Below are positions 24,624 to 33,372 of a stretch of DNA of 55,895 bases, piece after piece (position 1 is the stretch's first letter; every line of letters begins with the position of its first letter). The notes beneath the pieces are model-generated. The model saw only the letters and a program-made list of their open reading frames with translations. It was not told the origin of the DNA and did not search any database. Source of the stretch: an uncultured Spongiibacteraceae bacterium. Its GTDB lineage: Bacteria; Pseudomonadota; Gammaproteobacteria; Pseudomonadales; CAMLJR01. Location: the NCBI GenBank assembly GCA_946480345.1, contig CAMLJR010000001.1:1-55895 (forward strand). The letters run 5' to 3'. The position numbers and the translations under genes were made by a program.

Positions 24624-26057
24624 CTACGAAATATGTTGTTCTTCGCTATCCGCATGCACATCGATCGGCATCCGAATCGTTACCACCAAGCCGTTGTCCT
24701 TATCGAGCTCGATGTCCGCGTTATGTACTTTGCACACCGCGGCGACCAGACTGAGTCCGAGCCCCGTACCTTTCTGGCTGCGATGTTTTTCGAGACGATA
24801 AAAACGCTTGAAGACGTTCTTATATTCACCGCTCGGAATGCCCGGCCCGGTATCGCGAATTTGCAATACGACATGGTGCTCGTCGCGTTGCAACGCAATG
24901 TTCACGCTGCCGCCCTCGGGGGTGTATTTGTACGCGTTGTCGAGCAAGTTGCTGACCGCCTGCAACCACAATTCGCGATCGCCATACACCGGAAACTGTT
25001 GCTCGCTCGGCTCGATCTGGAAACGAATGTTTTTGTCGGCGAAAACCAGCTCGTAAATATCGCGCGTCTGCGCAAGCACAGACGTGAAATCGAAATGCAC
25101 GAATGCCTGTCGACGCGTGCCTTGCTCGAGTTGTGCGATGCGTAACAGCGCGTTGAAAGCGCCGAGAACCTGATCGGCTTCGGCGATGACCGCATCGATC
25201 GCATCGTCGCTGCGATCCGAAATGCTGAGCAGTAATTCGAGTTGCCCGCGTAACCGCGCGAGCGGTGTTTTCAAATCGTGCGCAATCGCATCGGAAACTT
25301 CGCGTACGCCTTCCATCAATTGCTCGATCTGATCGAGCATGTGGTTGATTGCATCGCCGATGCGATCGAAATCGTCGTTGCGTCCGCTCAACTGCACACG
25401 CTGTTTTAAATCGCCGGTAGCAACGCGTTCGCACACGCGATGAATTTGACGCATCTGATTCAGCGTTCGCATCGATAACGCCAGCGCCATCAACAGCGAT
25501 AACGCAGCCGTCAGCAACAGGCCGCCGATACGCAGTCGATCGAGTGTGCGGATCGTGTGCAGATAGCTATCGAATGGCACGCCGTAAATCAGTTTGCCGC
25601 CATCGGTGAGCATATGTTCGGTGACGAGGCAGATATTCGCGTCGTTGATATCGTTCTCGGTTTGCCAGCGATGGCCGGTGAACGGCGCGGTGAAATAGTC
25701 GCCATATTTAAAATCGCGCGCTGCGGAAAGATTGATGTTGCCGAGTTGCAGCTCGCCATCCGGATCGGTGAGCGCGACGCAATCCTGCAATCCGGCAATA
25801 TCGACGGCGAGTTTGCGGTACAGCCAGCCGGTCACACCGGCATGTTGCGGTAATTGTTTCGGCCAGCCGGCGAGTTGACGGCCGATTTTATATTCGATGC
25901 TTTTGCCAACGTTGCCGACCAATGCGCGCAGCGTTAAATCGTAAAGCCCGAGCACCACCGCCGAATTCAGCAGCCACATGCTGAGGCCGGCAATCAGTGC
26001 AATTCGTAGCGAGGAGCTATGCCACCAGTGGCGCGGCTCATTCGGCGCGTAAGACAT
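24624..26057 (-). CDS. sensor histidine kinase
   Basis: A 477-residue kinase with transmembrane segments at about 18-40 and 176-196 around a periplasmic domain of about 135 residues, a HAMP domain, phosphoacceptor His260 in AIAHDLKTPLARL, and an ATPase domain with NLLDNAYKYTPEGG, IRDTGPGIP and KGTGLGLSL. It begins inside the end of the response regulator gene (20-base overlap), so it is translated after it. The stimulus cannot be predicted; the periplasmic domain was not recognised. Confidence 0.92.
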   Translation of the reverse strand: MSYAPNEPRHWWHSSSLRIALIAGLSMWLLNSAVVLGLYDLTLRALVGNVGKSIEYKIGRQLAGWPKQLPQHAGVTGWLYRKLAVDIAGLQDCVALTDPDGELQLGNINLSAARDFKYGDYFTAPFTGHRWQTENDINDANICLVTEHMLTDGGKLIYGVPFDSYLHTIRTLDRLRIGGLLLTAALSLLMALALSMRTLNQMRQIHRVCERVATGDLKQRVQLSGRNDDFDRIGDAINHMLDQIEQLMEGVREVSDAIAHDLKTPLARLRGQLELLLSISDRSDDAIDAVIAEADQVLGAFNALLRIAQLEQGTRRQAFVHFDFTSVLAQTRDIYELVFADKNIRFQIEPSEQQFPVYGDRELWLQAVSNLLDNAYKYTPEGGSVNIALQRDEHHVVLQIRDTGPGIPSGEYKNVFKRFYRLEKHRSQKGTGLGLSLVAAVCKVHNADIELDKDNGLVVTIRMPIDVHADSEEQHIS

Positions 26058-26706
26058 AGCCTTCGCCTCTAACGGTATGGATCAGGCGCGCGGCGAAACC
26101 CTTATCGATCTTGCCGCGTAAACGGCTCATGTGGACTTCAACGACATTGGTCTGCGGATCGAAATTCAAATTCCAGACATGTTCGAGCAGCATATTACGC
26201 GTCACGACGCGATCGGCGTTGCGCATCAGATATTCGAGCAGGCGATATTCGAGCGGCCACAGCTCGATAACCTGACCGCCGCGCGTGACCTGATGCGAAA
26301 TCAGATCGAGATGCAGATCGGCGATTTGCAGCGTGGTCGCTTCCGATTTGCTGTCGCGGCGATGCAATGCCTCGACCCGCGCGGCGAGTTCGACGAACGA
26401 AAATGGCTTGGCGAGATAATCGTCGGCACCGTGCTGCAAACCGCTGACGCGATGATCGACATCGCCGAGCGCGCTCAGCATCAGCACCGGTGTGGCTTGG
26501 CCGCGTGCGCGCAATGCTTTCAGCACATCGATGCCATCGAGTTCCGGCAGCATGCGATCGAGGATGATCACATCGAAATCGCCTTGCGCCACCTCCAGGC
26601 CGCTGGCGCCGTCAGCGGCGGTATCGACGCTGTGATCCGCACGGGTTAATCCCTGAATAAGAAAATCGCGCATCTCGGGGTCATCTTCGATTACCAGAAT
26701 TTTCAT
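26038..26706 (-). CDS. OmpR-family response regulator
   Basis: A 222-residue response regulator from the Met at 26706, where MKILVIEDDPEMRDF begins. Receiver landmarks are Asp50 in IILDRMLPELDG, Ser in MLSALG and Lys in LAKPFSF; the OmpR winged helix follows, with LWPLEYRLLEYLM and NVVEVHMSRLRGKI. It is the first gene of a pair with the sensor kinase. The divergent oxygenase gene starts 98 bases away, so it shares an intergenic control region with it. Confidence 0.92.
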   Translation of the reverse strand: MKILVIEDDPEMRDFLIQGLTRADHSVDTAADGASGLEVAQGDFDVIILDRMLPELDGIDVLKALRARGQATPVLMLSALGDVDHRVSGLQHGADDYLAKPFSFVELAARVEALHRRDSKSEATTLQIADLHLDLISHQVTRGGQVIELWPLEYRLLEYLMRNADRVVTRNMLLEHVWNLNFDPQTNVVEVHMSRLRGKIDKGFAARLIHTVRGEGYVLRAE

Positions 26707-26803
26707 CGCCAATCCGCGCCGGTTTCGCCAAAATGCAGAGGATAGACCAAAATCCAAACGCGACGCGAACCCGCGCCGCATCGTTATTTACGGAGTTCGA
26801 GCT

Positions 26804-27415
26804 GTGGACGTGGTTGCGGAAACGCAAACGATCGCCGATGAATTGCATCGCCACGGCTGGTGTCATCGTCCGCAGCTCATCGCACCGGCGCTGGCCGCGC
26901 AGTTGCGTGCCGATATCGACGCGCGCAGCGAACAATTCGCGCCGGCGGCGATAGGCCGCGCCGATGAGCGCCAACAGCAATTACAACAGCGCCGCGATGT
27001 GACGTTATGGCTCGATGGAAGCAGCGCCGCGCAGCGCGATTTTCTGGCACTGGCCGAATCGATTCGCGGCGAGCTCAACCGGCAATTATTTCTCGGCCTG
27101 TTCGATTACGAAGCGCATTACGCGCATTACGGCCCCGGTGCCTTTTACCGTCGTCATGTCGATGCATTTCGCGAACAGCATTCGATGTTGCCGCGCCGCA
27201 TTCTGTCGAGTGTGTTTTATCTGAACGACGATTGGCAGCCGCACGACGGCGGCGAACTGGTGCTATGGCGCCATAACGAAGAACTCGCGCGTATTCCGCC
27301 GCAGGCAGGCGCCGCGATTTTTTTTCTCAGCGCCGACATCCCGCACGAAGTATTGCCGAGCCGCCGCGACCGCTACAGCATCGCCGGCTGGTTTCGCGGC
27401 GCCGCCAGCGCATGA
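26804..27415 (+). CDS. 2OG-Fe(II) oxygenase (SM-20/PKHD-type)
   Basis: A 203-residue 2-oxoglutarate- and iron(II)-dependent oxygenase. The iron triad is visible as His118 and Asp120 in RRHVDAF and His181 in IPHEVLPSRR, with a likely 2OG-binding Arg near 190 (RDRYSIAGWF). The conserved LSSVFYLNDDWQPHDGGEL is typical of the SM-20/PKHD group, whose members hydroxylate proteins or small molecules. The start is a GTG with GGAG eight bases upstream. It overlaps the next gene by four bases (ATGA), so it is cotranslated with the DnaJ-related protein. Confidence 0.88.
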   Translation: MDVVAETQTIADELHRHGWCHRPQLIAPALAAQLRADIDARSEQFAPAAIGRADERQQQLQQRRDVTLWLDGSSAAQRDFLALAESIRGELNRQLFLGLFDYEAHYAHYGPGAFYRRHVDAFREQHSMLPRRILSSVFYLNDDWQPHDGGELVLWRHNEELARIPPQAGAAIFFLSADIPHEVLPSRRDRYSIAGWFRGAASA

Positions 27416-28008
27416 ATTCGACGCAAAATCCGTTATTGCCGCTGGTGTTGCATTTCCTGCGCGAAGCGCCGGAAGGGTGCAGCGAATACGAACTATTAAA
27501 GCGTGTTGAAGCAGGCAGCGATGCCTTCGCAAACGTCAGCGACGAACACCAGCTCGCGCTATTCCAAAAACATTTTCTGCTGATGAATGCACTGTATCGG
27601 TTGCAGGCGATGCTTTGGGAAGACGAGCGATTCTGGTTGCACATTTCGCCGCTGCGGATTGTGCTCGGCGGCGCATCGCCAAGCGCTGCCGAAGCGACGG
27701 ATCTCGCGGAAGGCAGCGAACACGTGTTGCGCGATTACTATCTCGACTGGCGCAATTTCACCGATGCCGACAGCGATGCGGTCGCCGAATTATTGGCCGG
27801 ATTTTGGCAACGTTACTCTGCGCAGGATCAGCAACAGCGTGCGTTGCAGCTGTTGGAACTACCTGTCGAAGCGGATTGGCCGGCGATCAAACAGCGGTAT
27901 CGCCGCCTCGCCGCGCAAGCGCATCCCGACCGCGGCGGTGACAGCATCCGGTTTCTTGAAATTCGCGAGGCGTACGAAATCCTGCGTGCGTGCCGCGCCA
28001 ATCATTAA
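27412..28008 (+). CDS. DnaJ-related (DNAJ_related N-domain) protein
   Basis: A 198-residue protein. The N-terminal two thirds match the pattern of the DNA-J-related domain (LPLVLHFLREAPEGCSEYELL, FQKHFLLMNALYRLQ), and the C-terminus carries a short J-domain with the essential HPD motif at residues 171-173 (RLAAQAHPDRGGDS), so it can stimulate an Hsp70 ATPase. No Gly/Phe region or zinc fingers are present. It is coupled to the oxygenase gene and followed 20 bases later by a DUF486 membrane protein gene. Confidence 0.88.
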   Translation: MNSTQNPLLPLVLHFLREAPEGCSEYELLKRVEAGSDAFANVSDEHQLALFQKHFLLMNALYRLQAMLWEDERFWLHISPLRIVLGGASPSAAEATDLAEGSEHVLRDYYLDWRNFTDADSDAVAELLAGFWQRYSAQDQQQRALQLLELPVEADWPAIKQRYRRLAAQAHPDRGGDSIRFLEIREAYEILRACRANH

Positions 28009-28032
28009 TTTGCAATCGATCGAGGTGAAATG

Positions 28033-28386
28033 ATGCCGGTCATGCTGCAAACGACCCTGCTCCTCGTGGCGTCGAATATTTTCATGACGTTCGCGTGGTA
28101 CGCGCATCTGCGCAATCTGCAGGACAAGCCGTGGTGGATCGCCGCGTTTGTGAGCTGGGGCATCGCGCTATTCGAATATTTATTGCAGGTGCCGGCAAAT
28201 CGTATCGGCTATTCCATGTTGAATCTGGCGCAGTTAAAAATTTTGCAGGAAGTCATCACGCTGGCGGTGTTCGTGCCATTCGCGATCTTTTACATGAAGC
28301 AATCGTTCCGATGGGATTTTGTTTGGGCCGGGCTGTGCCTGGTCGGTGCGGTTTATTTCATGTTCAGGCAGAGTCCTGCTGCCTGA
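28033..28386 (+). CDS. DUF486 family small membrane protein
   Basis: A protein of 117 residues with four hydrophobic segments (about 4-21, 33-50, 70-90, 95-112), the drug/metabolite-exporter-like DUF486 fold. Features include SNIFMTFAWYAHLRN and EYLLQVPANRIGY. Function is unknown. Two ATGs in a row occur at 28030 and 28033; the second has better spacing to the GAGGT ribosome site. It belongs to the small operon with the oxygenase and DnaJ-related genes and is convergent with motB. Confidence 0.85.
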   Translation: MPVMLQTTLLLVASNIFMTFAWYAHLRNLQDKPWWIAAFVSWGIALFEYLLQVPANRIGYSMLNLAQLKILQEVITLAVFVPFAIFYMKQSFRWDFVWAGLCLVGAVYFMFRQSPAA

Positions 28387-28403
28387 GATTGTTCTTCTTA
28401 TTA

Positions 28404-28436
28404 TTGTTATTGCAGCAGCATTGTTATTGCGGCAGC
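28404..28436. repeat. imperfect 16-bp direct repeat at the motB 3' end
   Basis: TTGTTATTGCAGCAGC at 28404-28419 and TTGTTATTGCGGCAGC at 28421-28436 differ at one base and lie one base apart. They straddle the motB stop codon on the opposite strand. Probably a local duplication. Confidence 0.6.
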
Positions 28437-29419
28437 GGCGCAGGCGTATCGCTTTGCGTTTCAGGCTGCAACAAATCCCCACCGCTGTTGATGACGTTTT
28501 CGCTGTCGAGACCCTGACGGCCCAGCAACGCTTCCTCGACATTTTTCTTTAGTACCAGAATCGCAATGCGGCGGTTGATCGGATCGGTCGGTGTTTCCGG
28601 TTTAAACGGCGCCGCCGCGCCCATGCCTTGCACGGTGACGAATTTATCTTCCGGATAACCGCCATCCATCATCGCGCGCCGCGCCGCATTGGCGCGATCG
28701 GCGGACAACTCCCAGTTCGAATAGGTCGAAGCCGCGCCGTAGGCGATGGCATCGGTATGGCCGGTCACGGAAATTCGGTTCGGTACGCTGTTCAGCAATG
28801 GCGCGAGCGCTTCCAGCACATCGAGCGAATACCCTTTGAGGCGCGCGCTGCCGCTGTCGAACATCGGGCGCTGTTCTTTATCGACGATCTGCACGCGCAG
28901 ACCGAGGCCGGTGTAGTCGATGATGATTTGATCGCGCAATTCGCGCAGCGCCGAGTCGGCTTTGCTGAGTTCGGCTTCGAGCTGCTCCTTGAGGCGCTCG
29001 AGGTTTTCTTTTTCTTCCTGCTCGTATTGTTCGCGCAACTGCTTGTCGGTCAATTGCACCACCGACGGGCTGGCAATGCCTTCTCCGTTATTGATCGAAT
29101 TCTCGCCGCCGGGCTCGGTCGGTCGCACGGTCGGCGGTGACATGGGGTCCGGCGACGACTGGGGATTGTCGAACTGGATCACGCCCGTATTGGCTCCGCC
29201 GGGACCGACCAGGCCGAGACCGGCGGTGGGGTCGTTGAAGTAGCCGGCAATGGCTTTTTTCTCCGGATCGCTAGTCGCTGAAAGCAGCCATAACAGCAGG
29301 AAGAACGCCATCATCGCGGTCGTAAAATCGGCGAACGCGACCTTCCAGGCACCGCCGTGGTGGCCGTGCCCAGCGACTTTCTTCTTCTTGATGATGATCG
29401 GCTGAAGAGAAGTGCTCAT
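28424..29419 (-). CDS. motB: flagellar motor stator protein MotB
   Basis: A 331-residue stator protein. The N-terminus is basic, followed by one transmembrane helix with the ion-binding Asp31 in VAFADFTTAMMAFFLLLWL, the proton-type MotB motif rather than the PomB sodium-type one. A plug-like region, a Glu-rich coiled coil (about 125-170) and a C-terminal OmpA-like peptidoglycan-binding domain (ISVTGHTDAIAYG, about 210-300) follow. It pairs with MotA, whose gene lies 15 bases upstream. No other flagellar or chemotaxis genes are in the window. Confidence 0.93.
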   Translation of the reverse strand: MSTSLQPIIIKKKKVAGHGHHGGAWKVAFADFTTAMMAFFLLLWLLSATSDPEKKAIAGYFNDPTAGLGLVGPGGANTGVIQFDNPQSSPDPMSPPTVRPTEPGGENSINNGEGIASPSVVQLTDKQLREQYEQEEKENLERLKEQLEAELSKADSALRELRDQIIIDYTGLGLRVQIVDKEQRPMFDSGSARLKGYSLDVLEALAPLLNSVPNRISVTGHTDAIAYGAASTYSNWELSADRANAARRAMMDGGYPEDKFVTVQGMGAAAPFKPETPTDPINRRIAILVLKKNVEEALLGRQGLDSENVINSGGDLLQPETQSDTPAPLPQ

Positions 29420-29434
29420 CGCGGGGTACTCGAA

Positions 29435-30286
29435 TTATTTCTGCCGCACACGTTCGTCGACTTCGGCGTACGTAGGGCGCGCGTCATGGAACAGCACTTT
29501 GCGGCCAAATTCGACGGCGATCTGCGGCGCCGCGCCATTCAGCGTCGCAATCAACGACACCTTGATGCACTCGAAAAATTTCGATTCCTCGCGCACTTTG
29601 TGTTCAAGCAGGCCACCCAGAGGAGCAAAAATACCGTACGACAACAGGATGCCGAGGAAGGTACCGACCAGCGCCGCACCGACGTGATGACCGAGCTCCT
29701 CGGGCGGGCCGCCGATGTGTCCCATCGTGATCACGATCCCCATCACCGCCGCGACGATACCGAACCCCGGCAAACCTTCCGCGACCTTGTTCACCGCCGC
29801 CGGCGCCAGATGCGCCTCGGCGTGGTGGGTTTCCAGCTCCGCGTCGATCAGGGCTTCGAGTTCATGACCGGCAATGCTGCCGATCATCATCACCCGCAGG
29901 TAGTCGACGATGAACTCGATCGAGCCGTGAATTTTTTCAACCGTGGGGTACTTGGTGAACAGCGGGCTGGACGCCGGGTCGTCTATGTCGGCCTCGACGG
30001 CGAGCATGCCTTCGCGGCGCATCTTGTTAAACAAGTCGTACAGGAGGGCGAGCAATTCGAGGTAAAGCGTTTTGTTGTACGGCGACGGCTTGATCAGCCC
30101 GCCCATGCCCTTGAACGATGCGATCGTTACGCTGAGCGGGTTGGCAACCACCATCGCGCCTATCGCCGAGCCGCCGATGATCAACAATTCGAAGGGTTGG
30201 AAAAGCGCCATCAGATTGCCGCCGGCCGCCAGGAAGCCGACGATACAACTCGCCAATACAATGGCGAGCCCCAACAAAACATTCAT
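29435..30286 (-). CDS. motA: flagellar motor stator protein MotA
   Basis: A 283-residue membrane protein of the MotA family with four transmembrane helices (about 3-20, 33-50, 170-190, 200-220) and a large cytoplasmic loop containing EGMLAVEADIDDP and the characteristic HGSIEFIVDYLRVMMIGS. The second pair of helices contains GFGIVAAVMGIVITMGHIGGP and LVGTFLGILLSYGIFAPLG. MotA with MotB forms the stator that couples ion flow to flagellar rotation. The start has GGAG nearby. The operon follows the antiporter operon on the same strand after a 138-base gap. Confidence 0.94.
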   Translation of the reverse strand: MNVLLGLAIVLASCIVGFLAAGGNLMALFQPFELLIIGGSAIGAMVVANPLSVTIASFKGMGGLIKPSPYNKTLYLELLALLYDLFNKMRREGMLAVEADIDDPASSPLFTKYPTVEKIHGSIEFIVDYLRVMMIGSIAGHELEALIDAELETHHAEAHLAPAAVNKVAEGLPGFGIVAAVMGIVITMGHIGGPPEELGHHVGAALVGTFLGILLSYGIFAPLGGLLEHKVREESKFFECIKVSLIATLNGAAPQIAVEFGRKVLFHDARPTYAEVDERVRQK

Positions 30287-30424
30287 GCGATAAGGCTCCG
30301 GGCGGTCGGTAATTGCTTAGAAAGGGGCTGTGGTCCGTGCAGGCAATCCTTCCCAAATATAGCGGAGAAGTTTGATTGCGCTAGTACGATAACCAGCGAC
30401 GTTTTCACCGAGCGTGCAGCTCGG

Positions 30425-30724
30425 TTATTTCTCCGCGCGTTGTTCTTCGCGCGCGCAGCGCGCCAGCATGTAGGCGGTGACCGGCGCCGAGATAAAAATG
30501 AACAGCAACAACAATAACGGCGTCAGCGCCGGTTCATTGTTGGCGAGGTGGTGCAGCACTGTCGCGAGCGTAAGACTGCCAATGCCCAGCGTGCTGGCCG
30601 ATGTTGGCGCATGCAGGCGAGTGAAAAAATCGGGAAGTTTGACGAGCCCGTACGCGCCCAGGAGCATGAATGAACTGCCGATCAACAGCAGCCCGCCGAT
30701 AATGGCGTTCAACACGTCGCTCAT
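30425..30724 (-). CDS. mnhG: Mrp/Pha-type cation:proton antiporter subunit G
   Basis: A 99-residue membrane protein from the Met at 30724, with three hydrophobic segments. The sequence GAYGLVKLPDFFTRLHAPTSASTLG is the MnhG/PhaG signature. It is the last gene of a six-gene operon encoding a multisubunit Na+/H+ or K+/H+ antiporter and overlaps subunit F by four bases. Later there is a 138-base gap before motA. Confidence 0.92.
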   Translation of the reverse strand: MSDVLNAIIGGLLLIGSSFMLLGAYGLVKLPDFFTRLHAPTSASTLGIGSLTLATVLHHLANNEPALTPLLLLLFIFISAPVTAYMLARCAREEQRAEK

Positions 30725-30990
30725 TCGATCACCTTTCCGCGGGTGAAAAATTTGGCCAATGCGACGGTGCTGACAAAGCCGAATGCAGCGATCAGTAGCG
30801 CCGCTTCGATGTAGAGCGATCGTCCCAACCATATGTCGAGTAATAACAATAAGCCGATCGCATGGATGTAAAGCGTATCGAGCGCGAGGATGCGATCGGC
30901 GAGCAGCGGGCCGCGCAGCAATCGAAACAGGGTCAGCAACAAGGCTATTCCGAGCATGCCGGCAGAAATCGCAAAAACGGTATTCAGCAT
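30721..30990 (-). CDS. mnhF: Mrp/Pha-type antiporter subunit F
   Basis: An 89-residue protein with three predicted membrane helices. The signature RLLRGPLLADRILALDTLYIHAIG identifies MnhF/MrpF/PhaF. The start overlaps subunit E by seven bases, and its end overlaps subunit G by four. It forms part of the membrane arm of the antiporter. Confidence 0.92.
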   Translation of the reverse strand: MLNTVFAISAGMLGIALLLTLFRLLRGPLLADRILALDTLYIHAIGLLLLLDIWLGRSLYIEAALLIAAFGFVSTVALAKFFTRGKVIE

Positions 30991-31472
30991 TCGAATATCT
31001 CCCGCAGCGGATTTTCGTAGCGCTGTTTTATTTGTGCGATGAGCGCGGCTTCGTCCTCCACGTGCAGTGCATGAATTTTCAACGTGCGGCGATCATCGCT
31101 GATACGCGTCGATGCCGTGCCGGGTGTCAATGTGATCGTGCTGGCGAGCACTGCGATGGCGAATTCATCGCGCAGCGTCAGAGGAATTTCTACGTAGGCA
31201 GATTTCAGCAGGCGATTAGGGCGAAGCACACGCCATGCGAATTCGAAATTCGCGGTGAGAATATCGAGCATAACCAGCGCGACGAAACGCAGCAGCAGGA
31301 GTGGACGATAAATTCGCCGTCGCGAGCCCAACAACGAATGCAATGTAATTGGCAACAGCAAGGCCAATAACGCGCCGCTGAGTAATTGCGTTAGAGCCAG
31401 CGAGTTTTGTAGCAACAGCCAGGTGCCGAGCAGTAATGCGCTCAAACCGGGACGCGGTAGCCAGCGCGCCAT
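30984..31472 (-). CDS. mnhE: Mrp/Pha-type antiporter subunit E
   Basis: A 162-residue membrane protein from the Met at 31472, the base where the subunit D stop ends (TGATG junction). MnhE/PhaE motifs are LLLRFVALVMLDILTANFEF and ANSITLTPGT-like LASTITLTPGTAST. The C-terminal tail after about residue 115 is cytoplasmic, with the common HALHVEDE pattern. The frame is open for another 90 codons inside subunit D but that is a shadow. Confidence 0.9.
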   Translation of the reverse strand: MARWLPRPGLSALLLGTWLLLQNSLALTQLLSGALLALLLPITLHSLLGSRRRIYRPLLLLRFVALVMLDILTANFEFAWRVLRPNRLLKSAYVEIPLTLRDEFAIAVLASTITLTPGTASTRISDDRRTLKIHALHVEDEAALIAQIKQRYENPLREIFEC

Positions 31473-33022
31473 CAGTGCAACGCCCCAGTCGGTAAAACGC
31501 TGCCTACGTATCGGTGAGCTTCGGCGAGCTGTTGAGCTGTCGCATCGAGCACAGCGACAACGGGCGCTGCGCCAATACTCATTGCGATACCCAGGACCAG
31601 CAACGCGCCGATCGCATACAGCGTGACGTGCAAGGGTTGTGTCGTGCCGGCGCTGATCGGTTCGTTTTTCCAGAATACCGAGATGCCAAAACGAGTCAGT
31701 GCAATCAATGCAGCCAGACTGCCGAGGAGCAACGCCGGCCACACCGCTACGCGTGCGTCCATCGGCGTGCTTTGCAGTATCAGCAGTTTGCCGATGAAAC
31801 CCGATAGCGGCGGCATACCAATGACAGCGATGGCGCCGATCAAAAATAAATTGGCGAACAAGCGTTTATGCTGCGGCGCGCCACCGCTAAGTACGTGCTG
31901 ATTAATTTGTGCGGCGAGCAAAAACATCGCGGCACCGATCCAGGTGCTATGCACGAGATAAAAGAGCAGCGCAGTGATACTGGCTACAGAGCCGGAGCCG
32001 AGTGCGACGGTAAGCGTGCCGATCGAAATAATCATCAGATACGCGACAATCTCCGCCAGTGCGGTCGCGGCAATAGCGCCAATTGCACCAATCGCCAGCG
32101 TAAGCACGCCGAAACCTAACAGCCACGGATTCAATAAATCGTGCAGGACGCTGTCGCTTGCCAGTACCGTGGTCTGCAATCGCAATAATGCATAAATGCC
32201 AATCTTGCTCATGATCGCGAACAGCGCCGCCACGCTGGCATTCGCGGCGCTGTAACTGCGCGGCAACCAAAAATGCAACGGCACAATGGCCGCTTTCAAT
32301 CCGAACACCAGCGCGAGCAGCAATGTCGCGCCGACCAGCAGCGGCGTGGCTGCATTTACATCATTAATATCGAGGGTCACGACAAAACGCCCGATATCGG
32401 CAAAATTAAGCGTGCCGGCCACACCGTAAAAGATTCCCGCCGCTAATAAAAATAATGCCGAACCGATCAGGTTCAACACGACATATTGAATGCCAACGGT
32501 GACGCGGCTGTCGGTTACGTGATGTTTGCTTGGCGTATGCGGGTTAATCGTTGCATTGCTGCCATGCAGCAACAGGCCATATGAAGCGATCAATAAAATC
32601 TCGAAAAACACAAAGAGATTGAATAGATCGCCGGTGAGAAACGCACCGTAAATGCCCACCAATTGAAATTGAAACAGCGGATGAAAATAGCGGCCTTCTT
32701 CGTCATCGCCATTGCAGGCGTAGATAAGTACCGGCATCGCCAGCATCGCTGCAGTGAATAACATCACTACTGCGAGCCGATCCAGCACCAAAGCGATGCC
32801 AAACGGCGGCGCCCAATTACCGAGCCGATAAATTTGCGCGCTTTCGCCAACGTTAGCGAGCAGTAATACGACCAACATCAATTGCAGTAAACACGAAAAT
32901 AAAGAAATCGTGCGCTGCGTGCGTACATGGTCGCTGACCATTAACAACACGCAGCCGGCAAGCAAGGGCAATAAAATCGGCGCCACCGGCGCATGAGTAA
33001 TCGCGCTTGCTACAAAGCTCAT
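31472..33022 (-). CDS. mnhD: Mrp/Pha-type antiporter subunit D
   Basis: A 516-residue membrane protein of the NADH-quinone oxidoreductase N/M-like antiporter family with about 14 helices. It contains the typical Glu/Lys channel residues: FVFFEILLIASYGLL and FGLKAAIVPLHFWLPRSYSAANASVAALF. In the six-subunit antiporter this is one of the two large ion-translocating subunits. It overlaps subunit C by four bases (ATGA) and is coupled to subunit E by a TGATG junction. Confidence 0.93.
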   Translation of the reverse strand: MSFVASAITHAPVAPILLPLLAGCVLLMVSDHVRTQRTISLFSCLLQLMLVVLLLANVGESAQIYRLGNWAPPFGIALVLDRLAVVMLFTAAMLAMPVLIYACNGDDEEGRYFHPLFQFQLVGIYGAFLTGDLFNLFVFFEILLIASYGLLLHGSNATINPHTPSKHHVTDSRVTVGIQYVVLNLIGSALFLLAAGIFYGVAGTLNFADIGRFVVTLDINDVNAATPLLVGATLLLALVFGLKAAIVPLHFWLPRSYSAANASVAALFAIMSKIGIYALLRLQTTVLASDSVLHDLLNPWLLGFGVLTLAIGAIGAIAATALAEIVAYLMIISIGTLTVALGSGSVASITALLFYLVHSTWIGAAMFLLAAQINQHVLSGGAPQHKRLFANLFLIGAIAVIGMPPLSGFIGKLLILQSTPMDARVAVWPALLLGSLAALIALTRFGISVFWKNEPISAGTTQPLHVTLYAIGALLVLGIAMSIGAAPVVAVLDATAQQLAEAHRYVGSVLPTGALH

Positions 33023-33336
33023 TGTTCGCGTTCCGTCGGGTTTTCATCGCGATGCGCGCGCAATGCCAGTGCCAGCGTGAACGCCGTCATCGCAAAACCG
33101 ATCACGATCGCGGTCAACACCAACGCCTGAGGCAATGGATCGGTTGTGCTTATATTGCCCGCTTCTAGAATCGGTGCGGCGTTACCTTGCAATCGCCCCA
33201 TGGCGAATAAAAAAACATTGACCGCATAACTCAGCAGCGTCAGCCCGAGTACCACCGAAACCAGATTCGTGCGCAGCAATAAAAATGCGCCGCCGGCAAC
33301 CAGCACGCCGATGATCAGGGAGATTAATATTTCCAC
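33019..33336 (-). CDS. mnhC: Mrp/Pha-type antiporter subunit C
   Basis: A 105-residue, three-helix protein related to NuoK, with LGLTLLSYAVNVFLFAMG and DPLPQALVLTAIVIGFAMTA, the MnhC/PhaC hallmark. It follows the large AB subunit by 36 bases and precedes subunit D with a four-base overlap. Confidence 0.92.
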   Translation of the reverse strand: MEILISLIIGVLVAGGAFLLLRTNLVSVVLGLTLLSYAVNVFLFAMGRLQGNAAPILEAGNISTTDPLPQALVLTAIVIGFAMTAFTLALALRAHRDENPTEREQ

Positions 33337-33372
33337 GCATACTCCTCAAAAACGGAAATCGTTATCGACATC

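Noticed and set aside
28404..28436. Possible CRISPR-like or mobile repeat at the motB end
   Set aside because: Only two copies of a 16-base direct repeat with no spacers, so a local duplication.
29357..30517. A 386-codon open frame on the plus strand opposite motAB
   Set aside because: It overlaps the conserved motA and motB genes completely, has an Arg/His-rich nonsense-like composition and no family signature.
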